NCBI GenBank assembly: GCA_020061705.1
Contig: JAGUXT010000044.1
Span: forward strand, 1-54,554
From: Halothiobacillus sp.
GTDB lineage: Bacteria > Pseudomonadota > Gammaproteobacteria > Halothiobacillales > Halothiobacillaceae
DNA: 54,554 nucleotides
Direction: 5' to 3'
Every line of letters starts with the position of its first letter. Position 1 is the stretch's first letter. Shown one piece after another: positions 1 to 8,390 of this stretch. The notes below the pieces were generated by a model that worked only from the letters and a program-made list of their open reading frames with translations, was not told the origin of the DNA and searched no databases. A program made the translations under genes and the position numbers.

Positions 1-99
1 GGTCAGGGCTGCGGTCAATGTGGTCTTGCCGTGGTCAACGTGACCAATGGTTCCGACGTTGACGTGCGTTTTATTACGCTCGAATTTACTCTTGGCCAT
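1..99 (-). CDS. tuf: Elongation factor Tu, N-terminal fragment (gene runs off the window)
   Basis: The 33 visible residues are the canonical start of EF-Tu ([19 protein letters not shown]) and include the GTP-binding P-loop GHVDHGKT at residues 19-26. EF-Tu is the GTPase that delivers aminoacyl-tRNA to the ribosome in the cytoplasm. An AAGGTG ribosome binding site lies five bases before the ATG. The gene is the last member of a tRNA-tuf transcription unit and continues beyond base 1, so only the start can be judged. The tRNA context matches the tufB copy of gammaproteobacteria. Confidence 0.97.
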   Translation of the reverse strand, partial: MAKSKFERNKTHVNVGTIGHVDHGKTTLTAALT

Positions 100-163
100 A
101 ATTACACCTTGGATTGATACAAAGTTGACGAAACTTTCACGCTAAAACAACGACTACGAAAAA

Positions 164-239
<76 letters not shown>

Positions 240-244
240 AAATT

Positions 245-318
<74 letters not shown>

Positions 319-380
319 ATTATGGGGCAAACCCCATATGCTCTTCTGAATTCTTAACGCTTTCGTGTGCGCATATAAAG

Positions 381-465
381 TGGTGGTGGGAGAAGGATTC
401 GAACCTTCGAAGGCAGTGCCAGCAGATTTACAGTCTGCCCCCTTTGGCCGCTCGGGAATCCCACC
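381..465 (-). tRNA. tyrU: tRNA-Tyr (anticodon GTA)
   Basis: This 85-nt class II tRNA on the minus strand has acceptor stem GGTGGGA/TCCCACC, anticodon GTA, a long variable arm and an encoded CCA. The length and variable arm fit tRNA-Tyr. Confidence 0.97.
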
Positions 466-519
466 AGCAAAAACAACAAGTCGCGCATTCTGCTGTAAGG
501 CAAAATGACTGTCAAGCAA

Positions 520-594
520 TGGTGCCGGCAGTGGGAATCGAACTCACGACCTACCGCTTACAAGGCGGTTGCACTACCGCTGTGCTATGCCGGC
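520..594 (-). tRNA. thrU: tRNA-Thr (anticodon TGT)
   Basis: This 75-nt cloverleaf on the minus strand has acceptor stem GCCGGCA/TGCCGGC, anticodon TGT in the loop CTTGTAA, and an encoded CCA. It is the first gene of the tRNA-tuf unit. Confidence 0.97.
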
Positions 595-606
595 AACAGG
601 GCGCGC

Positions 607-635
607 ATCTTATAGCAGTTCAATGACAAGGGCAA
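607..635 (-). promoter_or_regulatory. Candidate promoter of the tRNA-tuf operon, overlapping the 3' end of coaX
   Basis: Read on the minus strand, TTGCCC is followed after 17 bases by TAAGAT (within TATAAGAT). A GC-rich discriminator GCGCGCCC follows just before the first tRNA. A GC-rich discriminator is typical of stringently controlled stable-RNA promoters. The assignment is by eye. Part of the site lies inside the last codons of coaX. Confidence 0.45.
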
Positions 636-1396
636 CTCCCATCACGCACTTCGTACGACATGCGCTCCAGACCATCCATTACCAGCGCTTCGCGTCGATA
701 CACACTTAACCCCCGCGACTCAAACATAGCAAACCCCTGCACGGCCTGATCCCCCCCCGTGACCACAATACTCGCCGCACCACCCAAGACGGCTAACGCT
801 TGCTCAATGGCGTGCTCCACCCCGCCTTGCACCATGCAGCGTATGCCCGCACTTACCGCAAGGCGTGTTTCATGCTGTGGCGTACACACTGCATCATCCA
901 CGGCCACAGCAATCTTCGGTATTTGGCTTGCCGCGTCAGACAAACTTGCTCCCAGGAGGCGTACGCCCGGCATAATCATGCCGCCCTGGTGCAGCCCATC
1001 GACGTCCAGCGCATCCACGGTAATTGCCGTTCCAGCATCCACCACGATCAGCGCTTGATCCATAAACTCCATCCGCGCAGCCACCAGCGCTGCAAAGCGG
1101 TCAATCCCAAAACGCTGAGGCTCGGCATATTGAATCTGCACACCGCAGCAATGTGCCTGACTGCGCAGCCAAAGCAACGTCTGCCCAGGCCAGCACTGGC
1201 TCACGCATTCTGCGACACGCTGGCTGATGCTCTCGCTCGCCACACTGCCGGCAAACACGGCCGTTGGCCGCTCAACCCCATGCCACCCTGCGAGCAACTG
1301 CGCCTCCCAGCCGTCCTGAAGGTGCGTCACATCACCCAGAGCGCCGTCCATGCGCCATTTGATGCGGGTATTGCCAATATCCAAAATGAGCTTCAC
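620..1396 (-). CDS. coaX: Type III pantothenate kinase
   Basis: CoaX phosphorylates pantothenate, the first step of coenzyme A synthesis, in the cytoplasm. The 258-residue length is normal for the family. Visible ASKHA-fold motifs are the phosphate loop DIGNTRIKW (6-14), GIDR (97-100) and the catalytic DAGT (120-123). The start is a GTG with an AGGAG site nine bases upstream. The gene follows birA by six bases on the same strand. A birA-coaX pair is common in beta- and gammaproteobacteria, so cotranscription is likely. Its 3' end probably carries the promoter for the tRNA-tuf unit. Confidence 0.93.
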   Translation of the reverse strand: MKLILDIGNTRIKWRMDGALGDVTHLQDGWEAQLLAGWHGVERPTAVFAGSVASESISQRVAECVSQCWPGQTLLWLRSQAHCCGVQIQYAEPQRFGIDRFAALVAARMEFMDQALIVVDAGTAITVDALDVDGLHQGGMIMPGVRLLGASLSDAASQIPKIAVAVDDAVCTPQHETRLAVSAGIRCMVQGGVEHAIEQALAVLGGAASIVVTGGDQAVQGFAMFESRGLSVYRREALVMDGLERMSYEVRDGSCPCH

Positions 1397-1402
1397 AGAG
1401 CC

Positions 1403-2362
1403 TTACTCCTGAACAGATTCATGCAAACGCACACTGACCTCACCGGCACGACACAATCGCAATCCTTGCGCGGTACTCACCCGCAAACACCCCTGCGCAT
1501 CGACACCTTCGGCTACGCCAAACCAGGTGTTGTTTTCCGCCTCAATCACGCGAATCGCTTGCCCTTCAAGCACATCAAAGCGCGCAAAGCGCGTGACCCA
1601 TGTCGCCGAAACATCGTCAAGCTCAGCAAGCACGGCATGCAAAATCTCCCGCAAAACCCGTGACCTTGCAGGGCAACGCGCTCCCAGCAAGGCATGGAGA
1701 CTTGTAATCGGCTGTGTAATCGCGCCCGTATGATGGCGCGAGCGCAGGTGGTTCAGGCCTATACCGACCACCACACCTGCACGCCGCGCCTCGATCAAAA
1801 TGCCGCCCAGTTTCTTGCCTTGGCAGATCACATCATTCGGCCACTTCAGCCCCACACCTCGCACCCCAAGGCGCTGCACCGCCTCGGCCAGTGCAAGCCC
1901 GACCTGCAGGGACAAAGCCTCCAGCGACACACCATCACTCGCCGGGAACGCCAGCGACACACTCACCCCGCAGCCCATGCCTTGATGCCAGCGACGTTGC
2001 GCCCGCCCCCGTCCCTGGGTTTGAAACTCGGCCACCCATGCCCTGCGTCGCATCAAGCCCGCCCCCAGGGCAAACAGCGCTCGCGTGTTGGTGGAATCCG
2101 TCACAAAAAGCGCTTGCACAGGCAGCGGAAAGCGCGCCCCCGCCCCACTTTGCAAAGTGACCGGCTGCACAAAGCGCACACCACGGTAAGAATCACATTG
2201 CACAGGAGCGCCCCATTCCTCAAACCGCCACAATGCCGCGCGCAACGCGTCAGGCGACACATGCAGCCTGCGCGCCGCCATCGTCAGCGCATACCAGCGA
2301 CCATCCGCCAAATGCCGCACGACCTGTGACCACACGCGAGCAAGTTTTCCTTCCTGAATCAA
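1403..2362 (-). CDS. birA: Biotin--[acetyl-CoA-carboxylase] ligase / biotin operon repressor
   Basis: BirA makes biotinyl-5'-AMP and transfers biotin to the carrier subunit of acetyl-CoA carboxylase; versions with an HTH also repress biotin genes. Residues 20-60 look like the winged-helix domain. The biotin-binding loop is GRGRAQRRW (117-125). KWPND (173-177), followed by QGKKLGGILIEA, is the ligase core. The length of 319 aa fits the bifunctional class. The best start is a TTG that overlaps the stop of the upstream M61 gene, with GGAG just before it, which implies translational coupling. The biotin genes bioD and bioA lie elsewhere in this window and could be its targets. Confidence 0.93.
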   Translation of the reverse strand: MIQEGKLARVWSQVVRHLADGRWYALTMAARRLHVSPDALRAALWRFEEWGAPVQCDSYRGVRFVQPVTLQSGAGARFPLPVQALFVTDSTNTRALFALGAGLMRRRAWVAEFQTQGRGRAQRRWHQGMGCGVSVSLAFPASDGVSLEALSLQVGLALAEAVQRLGVRGVGLKWPNDVICQGKKLGGILIEARRAGVVVGIGLNHLRSRHHTGAITQPITSLHALLGARCPARSRVLREILHAVLAELDDVSATWVTRFARFDVLEGQAIRVIEAENNTWFGVAEGVDAQGCLRVSTAQGLRLCRAGEVSVRLHESVQE

Positions 2363-4158
2363 GTCAGCTCCACGCCCGACCAGGCACGCAATCGCGCCAA
2401 TTGCTGCGCATCAGCGACTTGCATTTGTCGCAACCCTGCCTGCGTCTTCGGCGGCTTCTGCAAAGACAAGGACATGGATAGCAATTCATCACGCCGAAAA
2501 ACATGCAACTCAACCACATCCCCTGCGTGATATCGCCGCAGAACCCCCTCAAGATTAGCTCGATTCACGCGCAAGCCATTCAGCGCCAGCAATTCATCCT
2601 GCGGCGCCAGACCCGCCCACTCTGCCGTCGAGTCACGGTAGACCGTACCCAGCACGGCCGTGCCTTGCGCTCCGGCGCGTACCTCCGCCCCCAACCAGGG
2701 CGCGTCCTGCCCCGCACTCCACCGCAAACTCAAGCCCAGCGCCGCCGCTGTCTCGGCCAGCGGTAAGTCCTCGCCACCACGCAATCCGGCCGTGAACACA
2801 TCATCCAAATCCACGCCCGTAACCGCTGTTACCCATGCTTCCACCCCATACTCCGGCACGCCGTGCCCATGCTGACCAAAATCACGCCACATAGAGCGCA
2901 GCACATCATCCAGCGAGATACTATCAGCGCTGCGACAGCGCAAGGCCACATCCAGCACCCAGGCAAACAACGCGCCCTTGGTGTAATAGCTGATACTTGC
3001 ATTCGGCGTGTTCTCGTCGGCCTTGTAGAGCCGCGTCCAGGCCGTCAGGCTGGCCTGCTCCAGCGTCAAGCGCTCACGCCCCGGCGCACGCTGCACCCGA
3101 CTCATGGTCGTGGCCAGCGTCTCCAAATATTCCGTCAGCGAAATCAAACCCGCACGCAGCAACAGCAAATCGTCGTAATAGCTGGTCACGCCCTCAAACA
3201 ACCACAACAGGCGCGTGTAGGCTTCGGCATCCAGCGGCAAGCGGCCATCCGGCTGCGACATAAACGCCGCCGGGCGAATGCGCTTCACCAGCCAGGCATG
3301 CAAATATTCATGCACACACAGCCCCAAAAACTCCCGATAGGCGGGTGTTGTAACCACTTCACCCTCACGAGGAAAATGCTCCGGGCGGCAGAGCAAAGCC
3401 GTACCCTCACGATGCTCCAGCCCGCCGTAACCATCCGGTGTCACCAGCGCCAAAAACAGGTAACGGGCAAATGGTGGCGGCTCGGAACCAAACAAGGCCA
3501 CCGCCGTTTCGCAAGCACGTGCCAAATCGAGCGCCAAGCGTGCCGTATCGAATTCAACACGCCCCAGCCAGGCGAATCGATGTTCTACACCGCGCACGGA
3601 AAAGCTAAACTCGCGCAGCGCGCCAAAAGCCACAGGCGCGTCCAGCAAGGCTTCGACATTGTCTGCCGTATAGACACCATAACCATGCGCATCCACAGCC
3701 TCGGGCGGGAGCATCATGGTCGCACGCCACTCTAGCGCGCCTGCATTGACCATGACGCTGCCTGAGCGCTGCACCTCAACCCGACAAGGTAAATGTTCAA
3801 AACCCAGCGGACGCAACCACAAGGCCGCGCCATCGGCAAAGCCCCACAAGCTATCCAGGTGCGCGGTACGCACCGAAAGCTCATGCGCATGCGCGCGCCA
3901 GCGCACGCTCAACGCCCCCTCGCAAGGCGCTGCACGCCAGCTCTGTTTGTCCAGCCAGGTCAACTCAACGGCCTGTCCGTTACCATCCACGGCTTCAATC
4001 CAGGTTACATGCCTCGCATGATCGCGCACCATGTAACTGCCGGGCGTCCACGCTGCCATAGCCACGACCTGCCCTTCCGCACACGGCTCAGGAATCGTCA
4101 GCTCCAGCGCGTATTCGCGTGCTTCAGGGCTTGCAGGGCTAATGCGGTAGTGCAGCAT
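2359..4158 (-). CDS. M61 family metallopeptidase with C-terminal PDZ domain
   Basis: This 599-residue protein has the layout of M61 (glycyl aminopeptidase-like) enzymes. An N-terminal beta-rich domain is followed by a thermolysin-like zinc domain with HEYLH at 283-287 and a downstream third ligand Glu in WLFEGVTSYYDD. A PDZ domain sits near the C-terminus (about 490-575; GTVYRDSTAEWAGLAPQDELLALNG). No signal peptide is evident at the N-terminus, so it is probably cytoplasmic. The physiological substrate is not known. It lies between a SlyD-like isomerase and birA on the same strand, with a five-base gap upstream and an overlapping stop downstream. Confidence 0.88.
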   Translation of the reverse strand: MLHYRISPASPEAREYALELTIPEPCAEGQVVAMAAWTPGSYMVRDHARHVTWIEAVDGNGQAVELTWLDKQSWRAAPCEGALSVRWRAHAHELSVRTAHLDSLWGFADGAALWLRPLGFEHLPCRVEVQRSGSVMVNAGALEWRATMMLPPEAVDAHGYGVYTADNVEALLDAPVAFGALREFSFSVRGVEHRFAWLGRVEFDTARLALDLARACETAVALFGSEPPPFARYLFLALVTPDGYGGLEHREGTALLCRPEHFPREGEVVTTPAYREFLGLCVHEYLHAWLVKRIRPAAFMSQPDGRLPLDAEAYTRLLWLFEGVTSYYDDLLLLRAGLISLTEYLETLATTMSRVQRAPGRERLTLEQASLTAWTRLYKADENTPNASISYYTKGALFAWVLDVALRCRSADSISLDDVLRSMWRDFGQHGHGVPEYGVEAWVTAVTGVDLDDVFTAGLRGGEDLPLAETAAALGLSLRWSAGQDAPWLGAEVRAGAQGTAVLGTVYRDSTAEWAGLAPQDELLALNGLRVNRANLEGVLRRYHAGDVVELHVFRRDELLSMSLSLQKPPKTQAGLRQMQVADAQQLARLRAWSGVELT

Positions 4159-4163
4159 CGGAA

Positions 4164-4754
4164 TTAAACGGACTCGGCCGAGCTATCGGGAAACACGGCA
4201 TCCACGATTTCATCATCGGCATCATCAACGACCATATCCAGCGACGAATCCGCCACCATCAAATGATGTCCCGCCGGATGCACGCGGTGATGCTTGATCT
4301 CATCGGCATGTGCCTCACGAATCGTTCCCACCTCAAGCGCGAAGTGCAACGTTATTCCCGCCAGCGGATGATTGCCATCCAGCGTCACCATCTCGTCGTC
4401 AAACGAAACGATGGTGAACTCCATGCGCCCTTCCGGCCCCATGGCCTGCACCTGATTACCGACTTCGACCTCGACTTCTTCGCTCAGGGCACTGCGCGGA
4501 ACATCAATCAACCCCCCGGGATCACGCGCGCCATAAGCATCTTCGGGTGCAACTACCACCTCAAATACCTCACCCTCGACACGCCCCTCCAGCGCCTGCT
4601 CCAGGCCCGGAATCAGGTTTGCGTGACCATGCAAATAGGCCAGCGCCTCATCGCCCACGGTCGAATCAATCACCTGCCCCGCCGCGTCACTCAGGGTGTA
4701 GTGAATGAACACCACCTTATCCTTGCTCACCGTCATTGCTTCAGTCGTCATCAT
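4164..4754 (-). CDS. FKBP-type peptidyl-prolyl cis-trans isomerase, SlyD-like
   Basis: SlyD-like proteins isomerise proline peptide bonds and act as chaperones; several bind nickel. The fold is visible as KVVFIHYTLSDAAGQVIDS, then GLEQALEG and a flap (insert-in-flap) region around AYGARDPGGLIDVPRS. A short His-rich stretch (HHRVHPAGHH) and an acidic tail follow. The length of 196 aa matches SlyD. Two ATG codons are adjacent (4754 and 4751), and the GAGAGG site favours the second by spacing. The acidic tail is unlike the long metal-binding tail of E. coli SlyD, so strong nickel binding should not be assumed. Confidence 0.88.
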   Translation of the reverse strand: MMTTEAMTVSKDKVVFIHYTLSDAAGQVIDSTVGDEALAYLHGHANLIPGLEQALEGRVEGEVFEVVVAPEDAYGARDPGGLIDVPRSALSEEVEVEVGNQVQAMGPEGRMEFTIVSFDDEMVTLDGNHPLAGITLHFALEVGTIREAHADEIKHHRVHPAGHHLMVADSSLDMVVDDADDEIVDAVFPDSSAESV

Positions 4755-4777
4755 GGCCTCTCTCGTTATTACTCAAT

Positions 4778-4834
4778 AGGACTTACGCAAAAGCGCTCTA
4801 AAAGCAGGGTGGATGCGCTAGGCTTACCCACCCT
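4778..4834. repeat. Dispersed repeat with palindrome between the AEC transporter and slyD-like genes
   Basis: Bases 4778-4798 read AGGACTTACGCAAAAGCGCTC and match 19 of 21 positions of the arm of the MITE-like element at 19996. The next segment holds an inverted repeat, AGGGTGG at 4806-4812 and CCACCCT at 4828-4834. The site looks like a degenerate or composite short repeat. Confidence 0.6.
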
Positions 4835-4848
4835 ACAAATACCCAAAA

Positions 4849-5772
4849 CTAACCCACCAACCCATGCCAAAACGGCAGGGTCAGCAGACTCAAAAGGGTC
4901 GAAAGCGTTGCCGCCGCCGCATACAAACCGGTATCCAGACCGTAACGGTCGCACAACACCAGCCCCAGCACCATCACCGGCATTCCGGCCTCCAGCACCA
5001 CCGCTGTCAACAAGGGAGCCTCAAGCCCCAGTCCCATCCCCGCCGCCAAAACCAGCGCAGGCGCAAAAGCAAGCTGAATCAGTAACACCGGGCTTACGCG
5101 CAGCAAGGCCGCAGGCTTGAGCGCATCCAGCCGCAAGCCCATCCCCAGCGCGATCAGCATCAGCGGCACCACGCCCGCCCCCAGCCGATCCAGCACCCCG
5201 CGCAGGACATCCGGAAACGGCGTGCCGGAAAAATTCAGCACCATAGCCAGAATGGCCGCCCACAGCGCCGGCACCTTGAGCACACCATGCCACCAAGGCG
5301 CGTGTGCCTTGCCCTCTTCCGGCCTGCCGTAATACACCGCCAGCGCGATGCCCACGCTCAGCAGCAAGGGCGTGCAAGCAAACAGATCGTACTGCACCGC
5401 CACCGCACGCCCATAATCGCCATACAGCGACTCCAGCACCGGCAAGCCCAGATAGGTCGCATTCGGAAACGAAGCCGCCAGTAACAGCGCTCCCTTCTGC
5501 CCGCGTGTCAGCGGCATGAAATGCGCCACCACCGCCATCAAACCCATGCTTGCCAGCACGCCCAAGGCAGCCAGCCCGGCAATATGCAGACTCTCCACCC
5601 CCAGCGGCGCACGCCACAGCACCGCCAACACCAGCGCGGGCAGCAGGATGTAATACACCAGCGTCGTCAGCGCACCGCGCGCCTGCCCTGCCTCCCAACC
5701 GCCCGGTTTTGCCCACTGCCACCACAGACCGACCAGCACCATGGCGGCCATCTGTGCAATGACCAGCGTCAT
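4849..5772 (-). CDS. AEC (auxin efflux carrier) family transporter
   Basis: This 307-residue protein is almost entirely hydrophobic, with about ten membrane segments arranged as two halves around a polar centre. Typical AEC features are the start MTLVIAQMAAMVLVGLWW, the TRGQKGALLLAASFPNATYLGLPVL segment (Asn-Ala-Thr-Tyr-Leu-Gly) and GMPVMVLGLVLCDRYGLD near the end. Family members move small organic anions such as malate; the substrate here cannot be read from sequence. The start codon overlaps the stop of the upstream thioredoxin-like gene by four bases (ATGA), so the two are translationally coupled. Confidence 0.88.
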   Translation of the reverse strand: MTLVIAQMAAMVLVGLWWQWAKPGGWEAGQARGALTTLVYYILLPALVLAVLWRAPLGVESLHIAGLAALGVLASMGLMAVVAHFMPLTRGQKGALLLAASFPNATYLGLPVLESLYGDYGRAVAVQYDLFACTPLLLSVGIALAVYYGRPEEGKAHAPWWHGVLKVPALWAAILAMVLNFSGTPFPDVLRGVLDRLGAGVVPLMLIALGMGLRLDALKPAALLRVSPVLLIQLAFAPALVLAAGMGLGLEAPLLTAVVLEAGMPVMVLGLVLCDRYGLDTGLYAAAATLSTLLSLLTLPFWHGLVG

Positions 5773-6140
5773 AGCGAAGCGTCATCCTGCGGCAAGGCCG
5801 CCCGCACCGCCGCCATATCCACCGCCTGCACATGCGCCACCAGCTCACGCAAGGCACTTTGCGCAATGCCGCCGGGCTGCGCGTACAAGACGATGCCCTC
5901 GCGCACCGCAACTAAAAAGGGAATCGAACGCACGCCAAAATGCGCCGCCAGACCCGGCTCGGCATCCACATTCACCTTGCCGAACAACACCTCATCATCA
6001 TCGTCGGCCACCTCGGCAAACACCGGCGCAAACGCCTGACACGGCCCGCACCAGGGTGCCCAGAACGCCAACAACACCAACTCATGCGCGGCCAAAGCCT
6101 GCGTCAAGCCCGCCTCATCCAAATGCTGCACGTTGCTCAT
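5769..6140 (-). CDS. Thioredoxin-family protein
   Basis: This 123-residue cytoplasmic protein has a thioredoxin fold and the redox motif WAPWCGPC (Cys31 and Cys34). The cis-Pro loop, usually IPT/IPF, is seen as VRSIPFLVAVREG. It lacks a signal peptide. It is a second thioredoxin besides trxA at 15232 and is more divergent. The four-base overlaps with mpl upstream and the AEC gene downstream place it inside one operon. Its partner protein is unknown. Confidence 0.88.
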   Translation of the reverse strand: MSNVQHLDEAGLTQALAAHELVLLAFWAPWCGPCQAFAPVFAEVADDDDEVLFGKVNVDAEPGLAAHFGVRSIPFLVAVREGIVLYAQPGGIAQSALRELVAHVQAVDMAAVRAALPQDDASL

Positions 6141-7519
6141 ACCGAACGCTCCCGCAAGCCCTGCAACACGCGCTCATGCGCCCCGCCAAAACTGCCATTG
6201 CTCATCAACACCAGATGATCGCCGGGGCGCAGTTGTGCCAACACATCCTGCACCATCGCCGCCACCTCGACGCCGCTCCAGCTCGGACAGGCCAAGCCCT
6301 GCGCGACGTGCCGCACATCCCAGCCTGCATCCTCCGGCTGGAACAGCCACACCGCATCCGCCGCCGCCAGCGAATCCGCCAGGGTGTCCGCATGAACGCC
6401 CATGCGCATCGTATTGGAACGCGGATCGAGCGCCACCAGCAGGCGTGCCTCGCCAATACGCGCACGCAACCCCTCCAGCGTGGTACGAATCGCGGTCGGA
6501 TGATGCGCAAAATCGTCATACAGCGTCACGCCATCGACCACGCCACGCACCTCCAAGCGCCGCTTTACGCCGGAAAACTGCGCCAGCGCCGCAATGCCCA
6601 CCGCCACCGGCACCCCGGCATGACGCGCTGCGGCCAGGGCGGCCAGCGCATTGCTCACGTTATGCGCGCCCAACTGCGACCACTGCACCGTGCCTTGCGA
6701 CACGCCATCCAGCAGCACCTCAAAACGCGAACCGTCGGCTTCCGCTGCTCCAACCGACCACGCCCCACCCGCGCCAAAGCTCGCAACCGGCGTCCAGCAA
6801 CCGCGCTCCAACACGGCATCCAGCGCCGCGTCGCCCTGCGGCTTCACGATCAGCCCGCTTGGCGGAATCATGCGCACCAGATGATGAAATTGCGTCTGAA
6901 TCGCCACAAGATCAGGGAAGATATCGGCATGATCGAACTCAAGATTATTCAGAATCACCGTGCGCGGGCGGTAATGCACAAACTTCGAACGCTTGTCGAA
7001 AAACGCCGTGTCGTACTCGTCCGCCTCAATCACAAAAAACGACCCGCCGCCCAAACGTGCGGAACAGCCAAAATTGTTCGGCACACCGCCGATCAAAAAG
7101 CCGGGGTTCAAGCCCGCATATTCCAGAATCCACGCCAGCATCGAACTGGTGGTGGTCTTGCCATGCGTACCCGCCACCGCCAACACCCACTGCCCATGCA
7201 GGATAGTGCGCCCCAGCCACTCCGGCCCCGAGGTGTAGCGCATGCCGCGATCCAGCATGGTTTCGGCAATCGGCATCCCGCGCCGCATCACATTGCCGAC
7301 CACGACTTCGCCCTCGAAGCCATCCAACTGCGCCGCCTCGTAACCCTCAACCCAGGGAATCCCGGCGGCCTCCAGCTGCTCGCGCATCGGCGAATACACC
7401 TGCCGATCCGCGCCCGACACCACATAGCCCGCAGCCTTGGCCAACTGCGCCAGGCCGCCCATAAAGGTTCCGGCAATACCCAGAATATGAACCGCCCCGC
7501 CTAAATTAAAATGGTTCAT
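6137..7519 (-). CDS. mpl: UDP-N-acetylmuramate:L-Ala-gamma-D-Glu-meso-DAP ligase (murein recycling)
   Basis: Mpl joins recycled murein tripeptide to UDP-MurNAc and so bypasses the MurC-MurE steps. The protein begins MNHFNLGGAVHILGIAGTFMG, with the nucleotide loop of Mur ligases. The ATP P-loop AGTHGKTTTSS, the NNLEFDHADIF segment and the DDFAHHPTAIR motif of the third domain follow. It has 460 aa, the usual Mpl size. The open frame extends 46 codons further upstream, but the ATG at 7519 is the family start and overlaps the upstream stop as ATGA. With amgK and murU in this window, it indicates a Pseudomonas-like cell-wall recycling route. Confidence 0.95.
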   Translation of the reverse strand: MNHFNLGGAVHILGIAGTFMGGLAQLAKAAGYVVSGADRQVYSPMREQLEAAGIPWVEGYEAAQLDGFEGEVVVGNVMRRGMPIAETMLDRGMRYTSGPEWLGRTILHGQWVLAVAGTHGKTTTSSMLAWILEYAGLNPGFLIGGVPNNFGCSARLGGGSFFVIEADEYDTAFFDKRSKFVHYRPRTVILNNLEFDHADIFPDLVAIQTQFHHLVRMIPPSGLIVKPQGDAALDAVLERGCWTPVASFGAGGAWSVGAAEADGSRFEVLLDGVSQGTVQWSQLGAHNVSNALAALAAARHAGVPVAVGIAALAQFSGVKRRLEVRGVVDGVTLYDDFAHHPTAIRTTLEGLRARIGEARLLVALDPRSNTMRMGVHADTLADSLAAADAVWLFQPEDAGWDVRHVAQGLACPSWSGVEVAAMVQDVLAQLRPGDHLVLMSNGSFGGAHERVLQGLRERSV

Positions 7520-8031
7520 GCAGGCGCACTCCCGGGAAATAAAGCTGCAATGCTCAAACTCGATAGCATGAAATACACAAACACCAACAACAGCCCCGTG
7601 CCCGCGCTCACATCCAAAGCCCGGCGCAGCACCTGCCCCTGTGCAATCAAACTCCACAACAACAACGCCAACATCCCGATCTGCGCCGGATGCAGCTCAT
7701 TCGCCACCATCTCGTCCGGCGCGGCGCTAAACACCGGCCACGACAGCAAGGAAATCACCAGACTGATGCCCATCAAGGCCGCATAGGTTTGGTTGAACCG
7801 CTCGGGATGTTCACGCACTTTAAGCGCCCCCCAGACAAACCCCGCCAGCAAAGCCGCATCCACCGCCGCCTGCGCCATACCGATGGCAAAACCGTCCTCC
7901 GCCATAAACAGCAAACCGCCGCTAAGCACATAGCCCGCCACCAAAACCCACGGCAAACGCGCATCGCCCGGCAAATCCTCCGGCCCAATGCGCAAAAAGC
8001 AAAGCTCAAACAACTGGCGCAGCAAGCCCAT
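7516..8031 (-). CDS. Small integral membrane protein of unknown function, first gene of the mpl operon
   Basis: This 171-residue protein has four likely membrane helices (about residues 28-46, 55-72, 90-108 and 140-165). No catalytic motif is seen, and I do not recognise a named family with certainty; it may belong to the Yip1/YckC-like membrane proteins. The ATG at 8031 has a GGGAG site six bases upstream and is preferred over a TTG two codons earlier. Its stop overlaps the mpl start. An intrinsic-terminator-like hairpin lies just upstream, which could attenuate the operon. Confidence 0.72.
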   Translation of the reverse strand: MGLLRQLFELCFLRIGPEDLPGDARLPWVLVAGYVLSGGLLFMAEDGFAIGMAQAAVDAALLAGFVWGALKVREHPERFNQTYAALMGISLVISLLSWPVFSAAPDEMVANELHPAQIGMLALLLWSLIAQGQVLRRALDVSAGTGLLLVFVYFMLSSLSIAALFPGSAPA

Positions 8032-8057
8032 CCCCAACTCCCATGTTCACAAGGCGC

Positions 8058-8090
8058 AAAAAACGCCCTGCGCGTAACTCGAACAGGGCG
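8058..8090 (-). terminator. Intrinsic terminator or attenuator just upstream of the mpl operon
   Basis: On the minus strand a 7-bp GC-rich stem (CGCCCTG/CAGGGCG, arms 8084-8090 and 8064-8070) is followed directly by six T residues. It lies only 27 bases before the ATG of the first operon gene. It may stop readthrough from 8.3 kb or act as a leader attenuator. No convincing gene lies upstream on that strand. Confidence 0.6.
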
Positions 8091-8334
8091 TGATTATGAC
8101 GAAAAGCGGGGCGTTAGCGAAACGAAAGAGGGTGCAAGCGGCGAAAGCCCCACTCCCTGCTGCGCTACGAACTGCCGCCTGTAATGAGCTTAGTGTCCAA
8201 AATGCAGCGCCCAACCAAGCGTCCGTCGCCTTGCGCCAGCACACTGCCCGCAACCAGACTTGAATATGAATCACGGTGAGCATGATTCTGGAGACGGCAG
8301 CGTTTTTGACCTATGCTTGGCTGCGATCAAATAA
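8091..8334. other. Gene-poor intergenic segment
   Basis: I see no gene with support on either strand here. The one open frame (8047-8283, minus) has biased composition and no recognisable motif. A weak candidate promoter for the gene at 8391 starts with TTGACC at 8306-8311, followed by an AT-rich CAAATAAATA stretch at 8328-8337. Confidence 0.5.
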
Positions 8335-8358
8335 ATAGACACCTTGCTAGGTGTCTAT
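8335..8358 (+). promoter_or_regulatory. Perfect inverted repeat (candidate operator) upstream of the 8391 gene
   Basis: ATAGACACCT (8335-8344) and AGGTGTCTAT (8349-8358) form a perfect 10-bp inverted repeat with a four-base gap. It sits 32 bases before the GTG start and directly after the candidate -10 region. That is where a repressor would bind, or where an mRNA leader hairpin would form. No T-tract follows, so a terminator is unlikely. Confidence 0.55.
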
Positions 8359-8390
8359 ATACACGTTAGCCATCAAGAGAAGCCATCGTA

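Noticed and set aside
5741-7504. 587-codon open frame opposite mpl
   Set aside because: It is a shadow frame rich in Arg, His and Pro on the strand opposite well-supported genes; the same holds for the long frames at 800-1663, 2863-3735, 31858-33771 and 5021-5911.
8047-8283. 78-codon minus-strand open frame before the mpl operon
   Set aside because: Composition is unusual and there is no ribosome binding site; it runs through the terminator-like hairpin.
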